Assembly (NCBI GenBank): GCA_964469565.1
Contig: CAYXZD010000013.1
Span: 58,039-122,038 of the forward strand
From: GCA-2720975 sp964469565
GTDB lineage: Bacteria > Planctomycetota > UBA1135 > GCA-002686595
Direction: 5' to 3'
Length of the DNA stretch: 64,000 nt
Position numbers and translations under genes: made by a program
Notes under the pieces: generated by a model
Databases searched by the model: none
Told to the model about the DNA's origin: nothing
What the model saw: only the letters and a program-made list of their open reading frames with translations
Shown here: positions 36,581-44,682 of the stretch, one piece after another
Layout: each line of letters starts with the position of its first letter
Position numbering within the stretch: the first letter of the stretch is position 1

Positions 36581-37132
36581 CTACTCCCGACGCCGGGCCT
36601 CCACAATGGCAAATGGCATCCACGACCCATCCTCCACAAGCATCGACGAGACAGCCGAGCGCAGTCCCGATTCGTGAAACTCAATCTGTTCACGATAATT
36701 CGTCGATCTCGTTGGATCTCTAAAATCTTGGCCCCGTGATTCTAGGGTCAACACTGATTGGTTCTCATTCAGAGTGCCGCTCAAGGTCCAGAGTTTCGCT
36801 TGCATGGTGCCGATCCAGCTTCCGACAAACCTCTTTAGTTCGGGATCGTACCCAAGGGTGAGTTGGGTCGTGTAGGGGGCCTCAGGGTCTGCACCCTCGG
36901 TTTCCGAGACAATCCAGATTCCCCCGAGGCAGCGGACCACTTGAGTACTCGTCCACTCTTCAGCTTCTTCGCCGGGGGCTGGAATCGTTCTGTTCGTTAC
37001 ATCCCATTCTCCAACATATTGCTGGAGCCACTGATGTTGGGGAAGCTGGCTGTCTGCCGCCTCGACCGGATCTTGGTCTAGAGTAGATGAGGTGAAGTAC
37101 GCAAGTAGAGCCAGAGCAGTGAGAGTCTTCAT
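36581..37132 (-). CDS. Exported DUF1579 family protein
   Basis: The 183-residue protein has a short signal (MKTLTALALLAYFTSSTL). A DUF1579 beta-barrel-like domain follows: LQQYVGEWDVTNRTIPAPGEE, VRCLGGIWIVSETEG, TLGYDPELKRFVGSWIGTM and TLSGTLNENQSVLTLESRG. The family resembles lipocalin or calycin-type small-ligand binders and is very common in planctomycetes; its ligands are unknown. A TAGAGT box lies 7 bases before the ATG on the minus strand, so the message may be leaderless. Confidence 0.85.
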   Translation of the reverse strand: MKTLTALALLAYFTSSTLDQDPVEAADSQLPQHQWLQQYVGEWDVTNRTIPAPGEEAEEWTSTQVVRCLGGIWIVSETEGADPEAPYTTQLTLGYDPELKRFVGSWIGTMQAKLWTLSGTLNENQSVLTLESRGQDFRDPTRSTNYREQIEFHESGLRSAVSSMLVEDGSWMPFAIVEARRRE

Positions 37133-37334
37133 TCTGATTACTCTACTACCTGGAGTGAATGGGCGGGAGCCCTAGGGAACCGCAGAACCTCCTAGAGTCG
37201 GGCATCCAAGAATCGTGGTTGAGGCATGGTCAGCAATGCCCCTAAGCTGACCATCGGCGGGATCACCAAAACACAGCGACAGGTAATTGTTTCCACTGCA
37301 CGCACTGGAGGATCCGTCTCGCCTGCTGGTTGGT

Positions 37335-37365
37335 GAGTGACTTGAATCTGCCGCACCAGTCACTC
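37335..37365. promoter_or_regulatory. Inverted repeat upstream of the histidine kinase gene
   Basis: GAGTGACT at 37335-37342 and its exact complement AGTCACTC at 37358-37365 are separated by 15 bases. TATACT follows at 37377-37382, but no matching -35 box is found at proper distance. The repeat lies in the 357-base space between the divergent DUF1579 and kinase genes, about 125 bases before the kinase start, and could be a regulator site or a hairpin. The rest of that space shows nothing else I can support. Confidence 0.3.
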
Positions 37366-37489
37366 GCGGCAATCGCTATACTGACACCCGACTCTGTTTT
37401 CAGCTCCATTGTCCTGTGGCTTCACTCCCAGCACTCTGAGGCCAGCCGAGCTTGACCCGCGCCCACCCATTGGATAACAAGAATCGCTA

Positions 37490-39790
37490 ATGCACTGGAC
37501 TCTGCGTCGCCGATTACTTGCCGCTTTTTCAGTCCTAGCCTCGCTGATCATGTTCGTGGGTCTCGCGTCCTACTTCATCCACGGAACAGTGCGTGATGGA
37601 TTCCATCGACTAAGCACTGGCAGCCATTACGATCTCACAACCCACGATAGTGCGCGAGTGGGCTTGGAAGTCCAGGGCTATTGGGACCCCACCAGGGGGT
37701 TTATCGCAACAGACATACTTCCCCAACCCCCTCAGGAGCCTCGCTTACGCGGCGCGATTCAAGCCATCGACCATGACGCCGAAACCATCCGGCTGTATGG
37801 AATCGATGTGTTCCTCACTGGGAAAACCGAAAACGGTGATGAGCCAACCGACGCCATTCTGATAGGAGCTCTACAGATTGGACAGCGCGTCGAAGTCAAG
37901 TGTGAAGTGACGGACAATCGCTGGTTTGCTCGCAAGATCTACATCAAGGATGTTCGAGGAAGCAATAAGGTCAAGGGAATGGTGACGGCAAAGGAGCTCG
38001 ACGGTGAAGCTCCAGAGAGCGTATTCTTTCACTCACTCGAGATTATTGTGACTCCCCGTGAGGCCAGTGGCGTTAAGAGTGCTCTTGTCAGAGTCGAACA
38101 AGCTAGTCGTTTGTTGGTCCAACTTCAGGCCTGCCGGTCGGCAGCATTCTCGATCGCTGCTCAAGCCAACCAGGACCTCAGTATCGATCACAGTGGTGAG
38201 ATCCTCGAAATGCAACTCGCCAATCAACGCTTTGGGGAGATGCTCAGCAGCTCACGGGAGCACTCTAACGATGCCGAGGCCGAGACCCTTCTCAAGTTTA
38301 GCCGCCATCTCGACAAGCTCCATGAGGCGTATCTACTTCAAACTCAACATGTTGTGCATATGTCAAGCTTGGCGAGTTCCCCGGGAACAAGCCCGCTCCT
38401 ACTTGATTACGTACTCCATGACCTCACACCGTTCTTGGATTCAACCATCGTTCCCCGCTTGACCGCCTACCTGTGGGAAGCAGAGGAGGAATTGGGCGAC
38501 CAAATGCGAGCAGCTTTGCGCCGGGCTGAGCTAACGCCCAGATTAGCCGTAGGAGTTAGCCTCTTGGCCCTTGTCGTTTCGGTTCTACTGGGATGGTGGC
38601 TATGGCGCTCGATCAAACACCCCTTAGACGATCTGCAAGCTGCAGCGGTGAGTATCGGCAGCGGCAATTTGGACACACGCATTGAGGCGCGGAGGGAGGA
38701 CGAGTTTGGCATGTTGTCTGAGGCCTTCAACAAGATGGCCAGTGACCTTTCTTCGTCTACGTTTTCAATCACAAGCATGGAGAGCGTTCTCAACTCCATG
38801 GCTTCAGCGCTAATCGTCTTTGACACAGATGAGCGAATCATTCGAGTCAATCACGCAACATGCAGTATGACGGGACTTAGCCGAGCCGAACTTCTTGGCC
38901 ATACTTTTGACGTTATGTGTTTTTTCAAAGAGAACGAGTCGGTTGGCCCTCTCACGACCGTTGTGGTCGGCGAGCCTCAGGCAGACAAGCCGGTCGCCTA
39001 TGTCGAGCGCGAATTCATCCATAAGGAAGGTCATCGGTTTCCTGTTGCAGTTTCGGGAGTACAACTGGGGGGCCAAGACGGATCAAGATTAGGTGCAGTT
39101 TGTGTAGCTCAGGACTTGAGTGACTCAAAACGCATTCAAGAAGATCTACGCCATTCGCTTGCTGAAAAGGAATTGCTCCTCCGCGAAGTTCACCACAGGG
39201 TCAAGAACAATATGCAGGTCATTTCCAGCCTGCTGGCCATGCAGGCCGATCAAGGGAATGGCGAGATCGCACGTTACCTTGAAGAGAGCCAGAGTCGGGT
39301 GCGCACCATTGCCCTGATCCATGAACACCTATACCTCTCGTCCGAATTAGCCCAAATCGAACTTGAGGGCTATATCAGTGGACTCACCAACCACCTCGTA
39401 GTCTCCTATGGCAAGCGAGAGACCGTTGCCGTCGCTCTAGAAATTGAAGACCTCGACTTGGACATCGACCAAGCCCTATCCGTGGGTTTGATTGTCAATG
39501 AGCTCGTGACCAATTCACTAAAGTACGCCTTTGAAGCTGGCACAGCAGGAACCCTTCGCATCTCAACTAAACGCGATCCTGATGGGCGATGCACCCTAAC
39601 CGTGTCAGATAATGGTTGCGGCTACGAGCCCAGCCAAGATGGGCGTAAGAACTCACTCGGCACAATTCTAGTTCAGTCCTTTGCAAAGAAACTAAAGGGT
39701 ACGGTTCACATTACAAGCTCCCCAGGCACGACAACCCGGATTGAGTTCCACCCCCCAAAGGGAACTCCCCCTCGGGGCGGTACCGCATGA
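37490..39790 (+). CDS. Membrane histidine kinase: DUF5666-like sensor, HAMP, PAS, HisKA_2, HATPase
   Basis: The protein has an N-terminal membrane segment (VLASLIMFVGLASYFI) and a periplasmic region that starts with DUF5666-like beta units (LRGAIQAIDHDAETIRLYG, IGQRVEVKCEV, VKGMVTAKELDGEA). A helical stretch, a second membrane segment (LLALVVSVLLGWWLW), HAMP and a PAS domain (ALIVFDTDERIIRVNH) follow. It ends in a HisKA_2-type phosphoacceptor LREVHHRVKNNMQVISSLLAMQ and a HATPase domain with NELVTNSLKYAF and DNGCGY. It should autophosphorylate and pass phosphate to the receiver domain of the next gene, whose ATG overlaps its stop by 4 bases. The DUF5666-like fold links it to the barrel and sulfatase-like proteins of the convergent operon. 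Confidence 0.9.
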   Translation: MHWTLRRRLLAAFSVLASLIMFVGLASYFIHGTVRDGFHRLSTGSHYDLTTHDSARVGLEVQGYWDPTRGFIATDILPQPPQEPRLRGAIQAIDHDAETIRLYGIDVFLTGKTENGDEPTDAILIGALQIGQRVEVKCEVTDNRWFARKIYIKDVRGSNKVKGMVTAKELDGEAPESVFFHSLEIIVTPREASGVKSALVRVEQASRLLVQLQACRSAAFSIAAQANQDLSIDHSGEILEMQLANQRFGEMLSSSREHSNDAEAETLLKFSRHLDKLHEAYLLQTQHVVHMSSLASSPGTSPLLLDYVLHDLTPFLDSTIVPRLTAYLWEAEEELGDQMRAALRRAELTPRLAVGVSLLALVVSVLLGWWLWRSIKHPLDDLQAAAVSIGSGNLDTRIEARREDEFGMLSEAFNKMASDLSSSTFSITSMESVLNSMASALIVFDTDERIIRVNHATCSMTGLSRAELLGHTFDVMCFFKENESVGPLTTVVVGEPQADKPVAYVEREFIHKEGHRFPVAVSGVQLGGQDGSRLGAVCVAQDLSDSKRIQEDLRHSLAEKELLLREVHHRVKNNMQVISSLLAMQADQGNGEIARYLEESQSRVRTIALIHEHLYLSSELAQIELEGYISGLTNHLVVSYGKRETVAVALEIEDLDLDIDQALSVGLIVNELVTNSLKYAFEAGTAGTLRISTKRDPDGRCTLTVSDNGCGYEPSQDGRKNSLGTILVQSFAKKLKGTVHITSSPGTTTRIEFHPPKGTPPRGGTA

Positions 39791-41763
39791 CTAAGACGCG
39801 AGCGATGATTGTTGAGGATGAGGTCATGGTGCAAATGCATCTCGCCAAGATTGTCGAAGCCCATGGTCATGACCTTGTCGGAACCGCCATGGATACCGAA
39901 GAGGCCCTCGCTCTCGCAAGTCAGACTAGACCCGACATTGTCCTGATGGACATACACTTAGCAGGCGACAGCGATGGAGTGGAAACTGCGCGACAGTTGG
40001 TCGAAGAGCATGAGTGTGCCATTATCTTTATTTCGGCTTATGCGGATGATCAAACTGTCGAGCGCACCCAATGCGTTGGTGCTGCGGGCTATCTGGTAAA
40101 ACCGTTTACTGATGCGCAGGTGCGAGCCGCTATCACAACTGCACTTGCCAGTCATTCGCGCCTACAAAAGGAACGAATGCAAGCACGCTCACTAGGCGAT
40201 GTGCTCGAGCGAGTGGGGGGAGCCCTGTTCTTGCTCGACGCAGAGAACCGCATTACTTTCGCCAACCAGAGTGCGGCCGACCTCGTGGGAAAGCCTGTCT
40301 ATAGGGTATTCGGACGTACCGTTTTTGAAGTCCTATCTGTGGAGGGGAATGACCTGCATGAGGCCCTTCAACAAGCACGAGCCACAGGACAATCCAGCGT
40401 CTCACCAATTGATGTTCGGGATAATCGCGGACAAGGATCTTCAGTCCGCGCCAGCATCGAAAGCCTCCCCGATGACGCAAACGGGCAAAAAGGCGTGATG
40501 CTCAATCTATTCGCCCTTACCCCAAGCCCGAAACTCCCGCCCACCACAGAATCTCCCGACCACGGCTTGCGGATGCCATTTGGCGAAGGCACGCGCCTGG
40601 TGGTCTACTCCCATGACACCTTTGGTCTTGGGCACTTGCGCAGGTGTATGGCGATCATTCGCCAGCTTTGCAAGGACCACCCAGGTATCTCGATCTTGTT
40701 GGTCACCGGATCGCCCATGGTCCACAGGTATACGATGCCCACCGGGGCCGACTACGTCAAACTACCCGCCTTGCAAAAGACTGGCGCTGAGTCTTATCAG
40801 GCCCGCTCGCTTCAGATCCCCTCTCCGGATATTCAAGCCCTCCGAAGCAATCTAATCCTGCATACCATTCGTGACTATCAACCAAATGTCTTGCTCGTGG
40901 ACCATTCCCCCGGTGGAGGAAAGGGCGAGCTGTTGCCGACCCTAGAGTGGCTACGGGACCATGGGGGGTGCACCCGGGTCCTGGGAATGCGGGACATTAT
41001 TGACGCACCGGAGACAGTTCGCGATCACTGGAATGCATCAGGGATCTATGCGCTGCTTGAGGATGATTACGATCACATCCTCATCTATGGCAACAAATCT
41101 GTGTATGACCCCGTGAGTGAATACTCACTGCCCTCAGCGGTGGCCGACAAAACGACTTTTGTCAACTATATCTGCAGTGCATTGGATTCCCCCGACGCCA
41201 TTCCTGCAGAGCTCCAACTTGATCAACCTCTCGTGTTCGTAACGATTGGGGGAGGCGACGGTGGAGCGGGAACTGTCATCAAACCTTTCTTGGAGATGAT
41301 GCGCATGTTTATCAATGAGATTGATTTCCATGTGGTCATTACGACCGGCCCTTTTGTAGATGAACAAGCCCGGCTCGAGATCGTCTCTGCAGCCGAGGGG
41401 CTGCCAGTGACCCTGCATGACTTTGTTGATTCCACAAAGCCCTACCTTGAACGCGCCTGCGTGACCATAAGCACGGTTGGATACAATACTGCAATTGATG
41501 TGCTCTCATTCGCACAGCATGCCGTTTTCATCCCTCGCTCACTCTATCGCATGGAACAGTCCCTAAGGGCACAGCAACTAGCTCGCCTTGGCCTCGCCAC
41601 AACCATTCCAGCGGAAGAACTTTCGGGACAACTGCTCTTCGAGACCATCAAGAAGGTACGAGATGAGCCATCGTTGGATGTTGCCCGACGAAACGGCCTG
41701 CCCCTTGACGGAGCACAAAGGGTTTCAGATTACTTCGCCTCTCTCCAGGTTCAACAACGTTAG
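39787..41763 (+). CDS. Receiver-PAS-glycosyltransferase fusion
   Basis: The first 120 residues are a response-regulator receiver with acidic pair E10-D11, phospho-acceptor D55 (IVLMDIHLAG) and YLVKPF. A PAS domain follows at about 135-235 (GALFLLDAENRITFANQSAADLVG). From about 262 to the end is a predicted MurG-like (GT28/COG4671-type) glycosyltransferase: TRLVVYSHDTFGLGHLRRCMAIIRQL, then LVFVTIGGGDGGAGTVIKPFLEMM and TISTVGYNTAIDVLSF, the nucleotide-sugar half. Direct phosphorylation control of a glycosyltransferase is unusual. It is coupled to the upstream kinase by a 4-base overlap and is convergent, with a 4-base overlap, with the sigma-54 regulator gene. Activity and acceptor are unknown. 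Confidence 0.88.
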   Translation: MTKTRAMIVEDEVMVQMHLAKIVEAHGHDLVGTAMDTEEALALASQTRPDIVLMDIHLAGDSDGVETARQLVEEHECAIIFISAYADDQTVERTQCVGAAGYLVKPFTDAQVRAAITTALASHSRLQKERMQARSLGDVLERVGGALFLLDAENRITFANQSAADLVGKPVYRVFGRTVFEVLSVEGNDLHEALQQARATGQSSVSPIDVRDNRGQGSSVRASIESLPDDANGQKGVMLNLFALTPSPKLPPTTESPDHGLRMPFGEGTRLVVYSHDTFGLGHLRRCMAIIRQLCKDHPGISILLVTGSPMVHRYTMPTGADYVKLPALQKTGAESYQARSLQIPSPDIQALRSNLILHTIRDYQPNVLLVDHSPGGGKGELLPTLEWLRDHGGCTRVLGMRDIIDAPETVRDHWNASGIYALLEDDYDHILIYGNKSVYDPVSEYSLPSAVADKTTFVNYICSALDSPDAIPAELQLDQPLVFVTIGGGDGGAGTVIKPFLEMMRMFINEIDFHVVITTGPFVDEQARLEIVSAAEGLPVTLHDFVDSTKPYLERACVTISTVGYNTAIDVLSFAQHAVFIPRSLYRMEQSLRAQQLARLGLATTIPAEELSGQLLFETIKKVRDEPSLDVARRNGLPLDGAQRVSDYFASLQVQQR

Positions 41764-43145
41764 TGACCTGATGGCTTGCTCGTTGTGAGCTCCCATTCAG
41801 ATTCGGAGATACGATGGTGTAGGATTCGGTTGTAGAGGGTTTTGACCGCTACCCCAAGTTCAGCTGCGGCCCGGCTGCGGTGTCCCTTGTGTAGACGCAA
41901 AGCATGGACAATAGCAATGCGCTCAAGATGATCTAAATTGAGGGCGGGCAATTCGGCGAGGGTGTTGGGTTCACCATTGCCAACATGAGCTTCTACATGG
42001 TCCGCGTCTATTTGGGTGCCATCCACCAAAGTCGAAAGGCGCAGAATCACATTCTCTAGCTCGCGAACGTTTCCCGTCCAACTATGCTGCAACAGTGCAA
42101 GTCTTGCTTCCTCAGTGAAGGCCTTTACATCCTCTGGGGCAAGTCCCCGATTGTGGGCATCGAGTAGATCCTGGGCGATCAGCAGCACATCTTCCCCGCG
42201 TGCCCTCAACGGAGCAACATCCACTGTCAGTGCCGCGATACGGTGGTACAAATCCTCGCGGAAGATTCCCTCGGCTACGGCCTCGCTCAACGTCCGATTC
42301 GTTGCGGCTACAATGCGAATGTCCGCATACTCGTTTTTTTCGCCGCCCACCGGTCGATACTCCCCGAATTGGACGGCCCGCAGAAGGCTGGGCTGCAGAC
42401 TCATCGGGAGCTCTCCAATTTCGTCAAGGAAGAGCGTGCCCCCTTCCGCAAGTGCCACAAGCCCAAGCCGCTCTTTGCCCGCCCCCGTAAATGCGCCCTT
42501 GCAATGGCCAAAGAGCTCGCTTTCAAACAACTCAGCGGGGATGGAAGGACAGTTGACAACGACAAAAGCCGCATCGCTGCGTGGGCTCGCGTCGTGAATG
42601 GCCCGAGCCACAAGCTCCTTGCCTGTGCCGCTTTCGCCTTGAATGAGTACGTGCGCCTGGCTCGGTCCTATGCGAGAAATCGAAGTTCGCAACTGTTGTA
42701 TAGGATCACTGTTTCCCAAGATCTCCGGGGCTACACGTCTTGTGATAAGTTTGCGCAGCAATCTGTTTTGCCGCCGCAGAGTCCCATGCTCTGCTGCGCG
42801 TCTCAGGGCAATGTCCAACTCGTCCAACGACGCAGGCTTAGTGAGAAAGTCGAACGCACCCGCTCGCATGGCCTCTACAGCATCTGGAAAGGAACCGTGT
42901 CCGGTCAGAAGGATAACGGGCAGATTCGGATCACGCTCCTTGATCGTGCGAAGAAACTCAAGCCCATCCATACCTGGTAGGCGCAGATCCACAAGTGCGA
43001 TGTCGATGCGATTATGCTGAAGGTGATCGAGCGCCGTTTCAGCATCGGCCACACTAGTCACGTCATAGGTGAGCCCAACAAGCTCTCTATGCAGAACTAG
43101 CCGGAATGTGTCGTCGTCATCTACAAAAAGCAACCGTGTCTTCAT
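41760..43145 (-). CDS. Sigma-54-dependent response regulator (NtrC/AtoC family)
   Basis: The protein from ATG 43145 (MKTRLLFVDDDDTFRLVLHRE) has a receiver domain with phospho-acceptor in DIALVDLRLPG and a sigma-54 AAA domain: Walker A GESGTGKELVARAIH, the sigma-54-contacting GAFTGA, and Walker B GGTLFLDEIGELP. A Fis-type helix-turn-helix near the C-terminus (RAAAELGVAVKTLYNRIL) completes it. It would activate sigma-54 promoters when phosphorylated. Its start forms a TAATG overlap with the stop of the upstream kinase gene, its likely partner; a start five codons earlier would overlap more. No clear -24/-12 promoter was found before the operon or the kinase at 37490, so its target is unknown. 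Confidence 0.93.
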   Translation of the reverse strand: MKTRLLFVDDDDTFRLVLHRELVGLTYDVTSVADAETALDHLQHNRIDIALVDLRLPGMDGLEFLRTIKERDPNLPVILLTGHGSFPDAVEAMRAGAFDFLTKPASLDELDIALRRAAEHGTLRRQNRLLRKLITRRVAPEILGNSDPIQQLRTSISRIGPSQAHVLIQGESGTGKELVARAIHDASPRSDAAFVVVNCPSIPAELFESELFGHCKGAFTGAGKERLGLVALAEGGTLFLDEIGELPMSLQPSLLRAVQFGEYRPVGGEKNEYADIRIVAATNRTLSEAVAEGIFREDLYHRIAALTVDVAPLRARGEDVLLIAQDLLDAHNRGLAPEDVKAFTEEARLALLQHSWTGNVRELENVILRLSTLVDGTQIDADHVEAHVGNGEPNTLAELPALNLDHLERIAIVHALRLHKGHRSRAAAELGVAVKTLYNRILHHRISESEWELTTSKPSGH

Positions 43146-44638
43146 TAGGCTCGTCTCCAATCAAGGGGTAGTGTAATTCGGAATGAGCTGCCCACCCCTG
43201 GTGTACTTTGTACGCTCACGCGTCCGCGATGGGACTCGACCAGTTTACTCACCAGGGCGAGGCCGAGGCCCGTTCCCTCATGAGCCAGCTTAGTCGTATA
43301 GAATGGTTCGAAGACTTGCTCGAGTTGCTCAGGCGTAATCCCCTCGCCATTGTCTTCAACCGTAAGGATCAGGTTTTGACTATCCACGGCGGTCGTGATG
43401 GTCACCTCCCCTCCCCTCGCAGAAGCATCAATCGCATTGGCGACGAGATTGACAACGATCTGAACGAGCTCTCCACCGTTCAGGCGTAGCTCCACGTCTT
43501 CACTGGGCAACAAGCTGACGATACGTACATCTGCCTTGCTAGCACGGTGAGCCAGTGCCGATTCAACTTGCTCGATCACGAGCGCTAACGAGGTGACCGC
43601 TGCGCTCGAGGGTTCCTCTCGAGCCAGCGCTAACATACGCCGCGTGATGCCACTGGCACGCTCAACTTCCATGCAAATGGTCTCGCTGTACTCCACGAGG
43701 AGTTCCTTCGTATAGTCACCGTTTTTCAATCTCCGGTCCATGCCCTCGGCACATGAGCGTATTGTCGCCAGTGGTGTGTTGATTTCATGGGCGATGCCAG
43801 AAGCCAGAACACCAAGATGTGCCATGCGCGCCGCTCTCAGGAATTCTCCCGTTCGTTCACGAACACGCTCTTCAAGATGCTCATGCGCATCTGCAAGTCG
43901 GTCAGCCATTGTATTTAGAGTCCTTGCAAATTCTCCGATCTCATCTTCACCCTGGGTTCCAATCCGATAGTTCAGTTCACCTAAACCAAAGCGCTCCGCT
44001 CCGCGGCGCAGGGCAACCAAAGGCCGCACAATCCGCTTATGAACAAGGTGCAGCGCCATCCCAACAAAGGCTAGGACCGACAACAGCATGGCCAACATCG
44101 CTAGCCGCATACTGGCAGCCTGCGCATCAAGCTCATTGAGTGCTTGAGCCACCTCTGCATTGGCCTCCTTACGGAGTTCGCGTGTTCGATTGGATGCGGA
44201 CTCCAATAGCGTCTGCAAGGTCTGACTGCCCTGCTCGTCCAGTGGCTTCCCCGTCAATTCCAATAACTGCAGAAGATCCTCTTGCAGCGCCTCTTGCAAT
44301 TCATGCTCGATGTGGGAGTGGTCCTCATGTGAGGGGTCTCCCTCATGGCCCTCTAGGCGATGAACCTGATCAAGGGCCGTCTGAAGACGACGCCGTGCAG
44401 AGATTCGGTCTTGGCCGTCGAGAGGTTGACCACTAGAAACGAGTGCCTCCAACGCATTGAGTTGAGTGAGCACCTCCATGGCTTCGGCTTGCTCACGCGC
44501 CTCCTCACCCACCCGTGCGGCATAGGTTCTCACGTTGTCCAACTTGACCAAGAACACGCCGGATAGAGCGCTCAAGCCCACCAGGAGCAGAACGAAGAAC
44601 CAGGCGGCCCGAGATACTAGAGATTGGAAACGCATCAT
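43145..44638 (-). CDS. Membrane histidine kinase partnered with the sigma-54 regulator
   Basis: The 497-residue protein has an N-terminal membrane anchor (FFVLLLVGLSALSGVFLV), a helical periplasmic domain rich in Glu and His (EGHEGDPSHEDHSHIEHE), a second membrane helix and HAMP. HisKA follows with HEINTPLATIRSCAEGM, then HATPase with NLVANAIDA, DNGEGI and GTGLGL. The organisation is that of NtrB/ZraS-type kinases that work with sigma-54 regulators. The His/Glu-rich sensor segment could bind metal ions, as in ZraS; that is inference. It follows the sulfatase-like gene by 44 bases on the same strand. Confidence 0.92.
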   Translation of the reverse strand: MMRFQSLVSRAAWFFVLLLVGLSALSGVFLVKLDNVRTYAARVGEEAREQAEAMEVLTQLNALEALVSSGQPLDGQDRISARRRLQTALDQVHRLEGHEGDPSHEDHSHIEHELQEALQEDLLQLLELTGKPLDEQGSQTLQTLLESASNRTRELRKEANAEVAQALNELDAQAASMRLAMLAMLLSVLAFVGMALHLVHKRIVRPLVALRRGAERFGLGELNYRIGTQGEDEIGEFARTLNTMADRLADAHEHLEERVRERTGEFLRAARMAHLGVLASGIAHEINTPLATIRSCAEGMDRRLKNGDYTKELLVEYSETICMEVERASGITRRMLALAREEPSSAAVTSLALVIEQVESALAHRASKADVRIVSLLPSEDVELRLNGGELVQIVVNLVANAIDASARGGEVTITTAVDSQNLILTVEDNGEGITPEQLEQVFEPFYTTKLAHEGTGLGLALVSKLVESHRGRVSVQSTPGVGSSFRITLPLDWRRA

Positions 44639-44682
44639 GATTCTAGAATCCCGCCTGGTGCCCTCGCTCTGTTGTGGATGCG

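Noticed and set aside
42243..42980. 245-codon plus-strand open frame opposite the sigma-54 regulator
   Set aside because: The opposite strand encodes unmistakable receiver and AAA motifs; this frame is a shadow.
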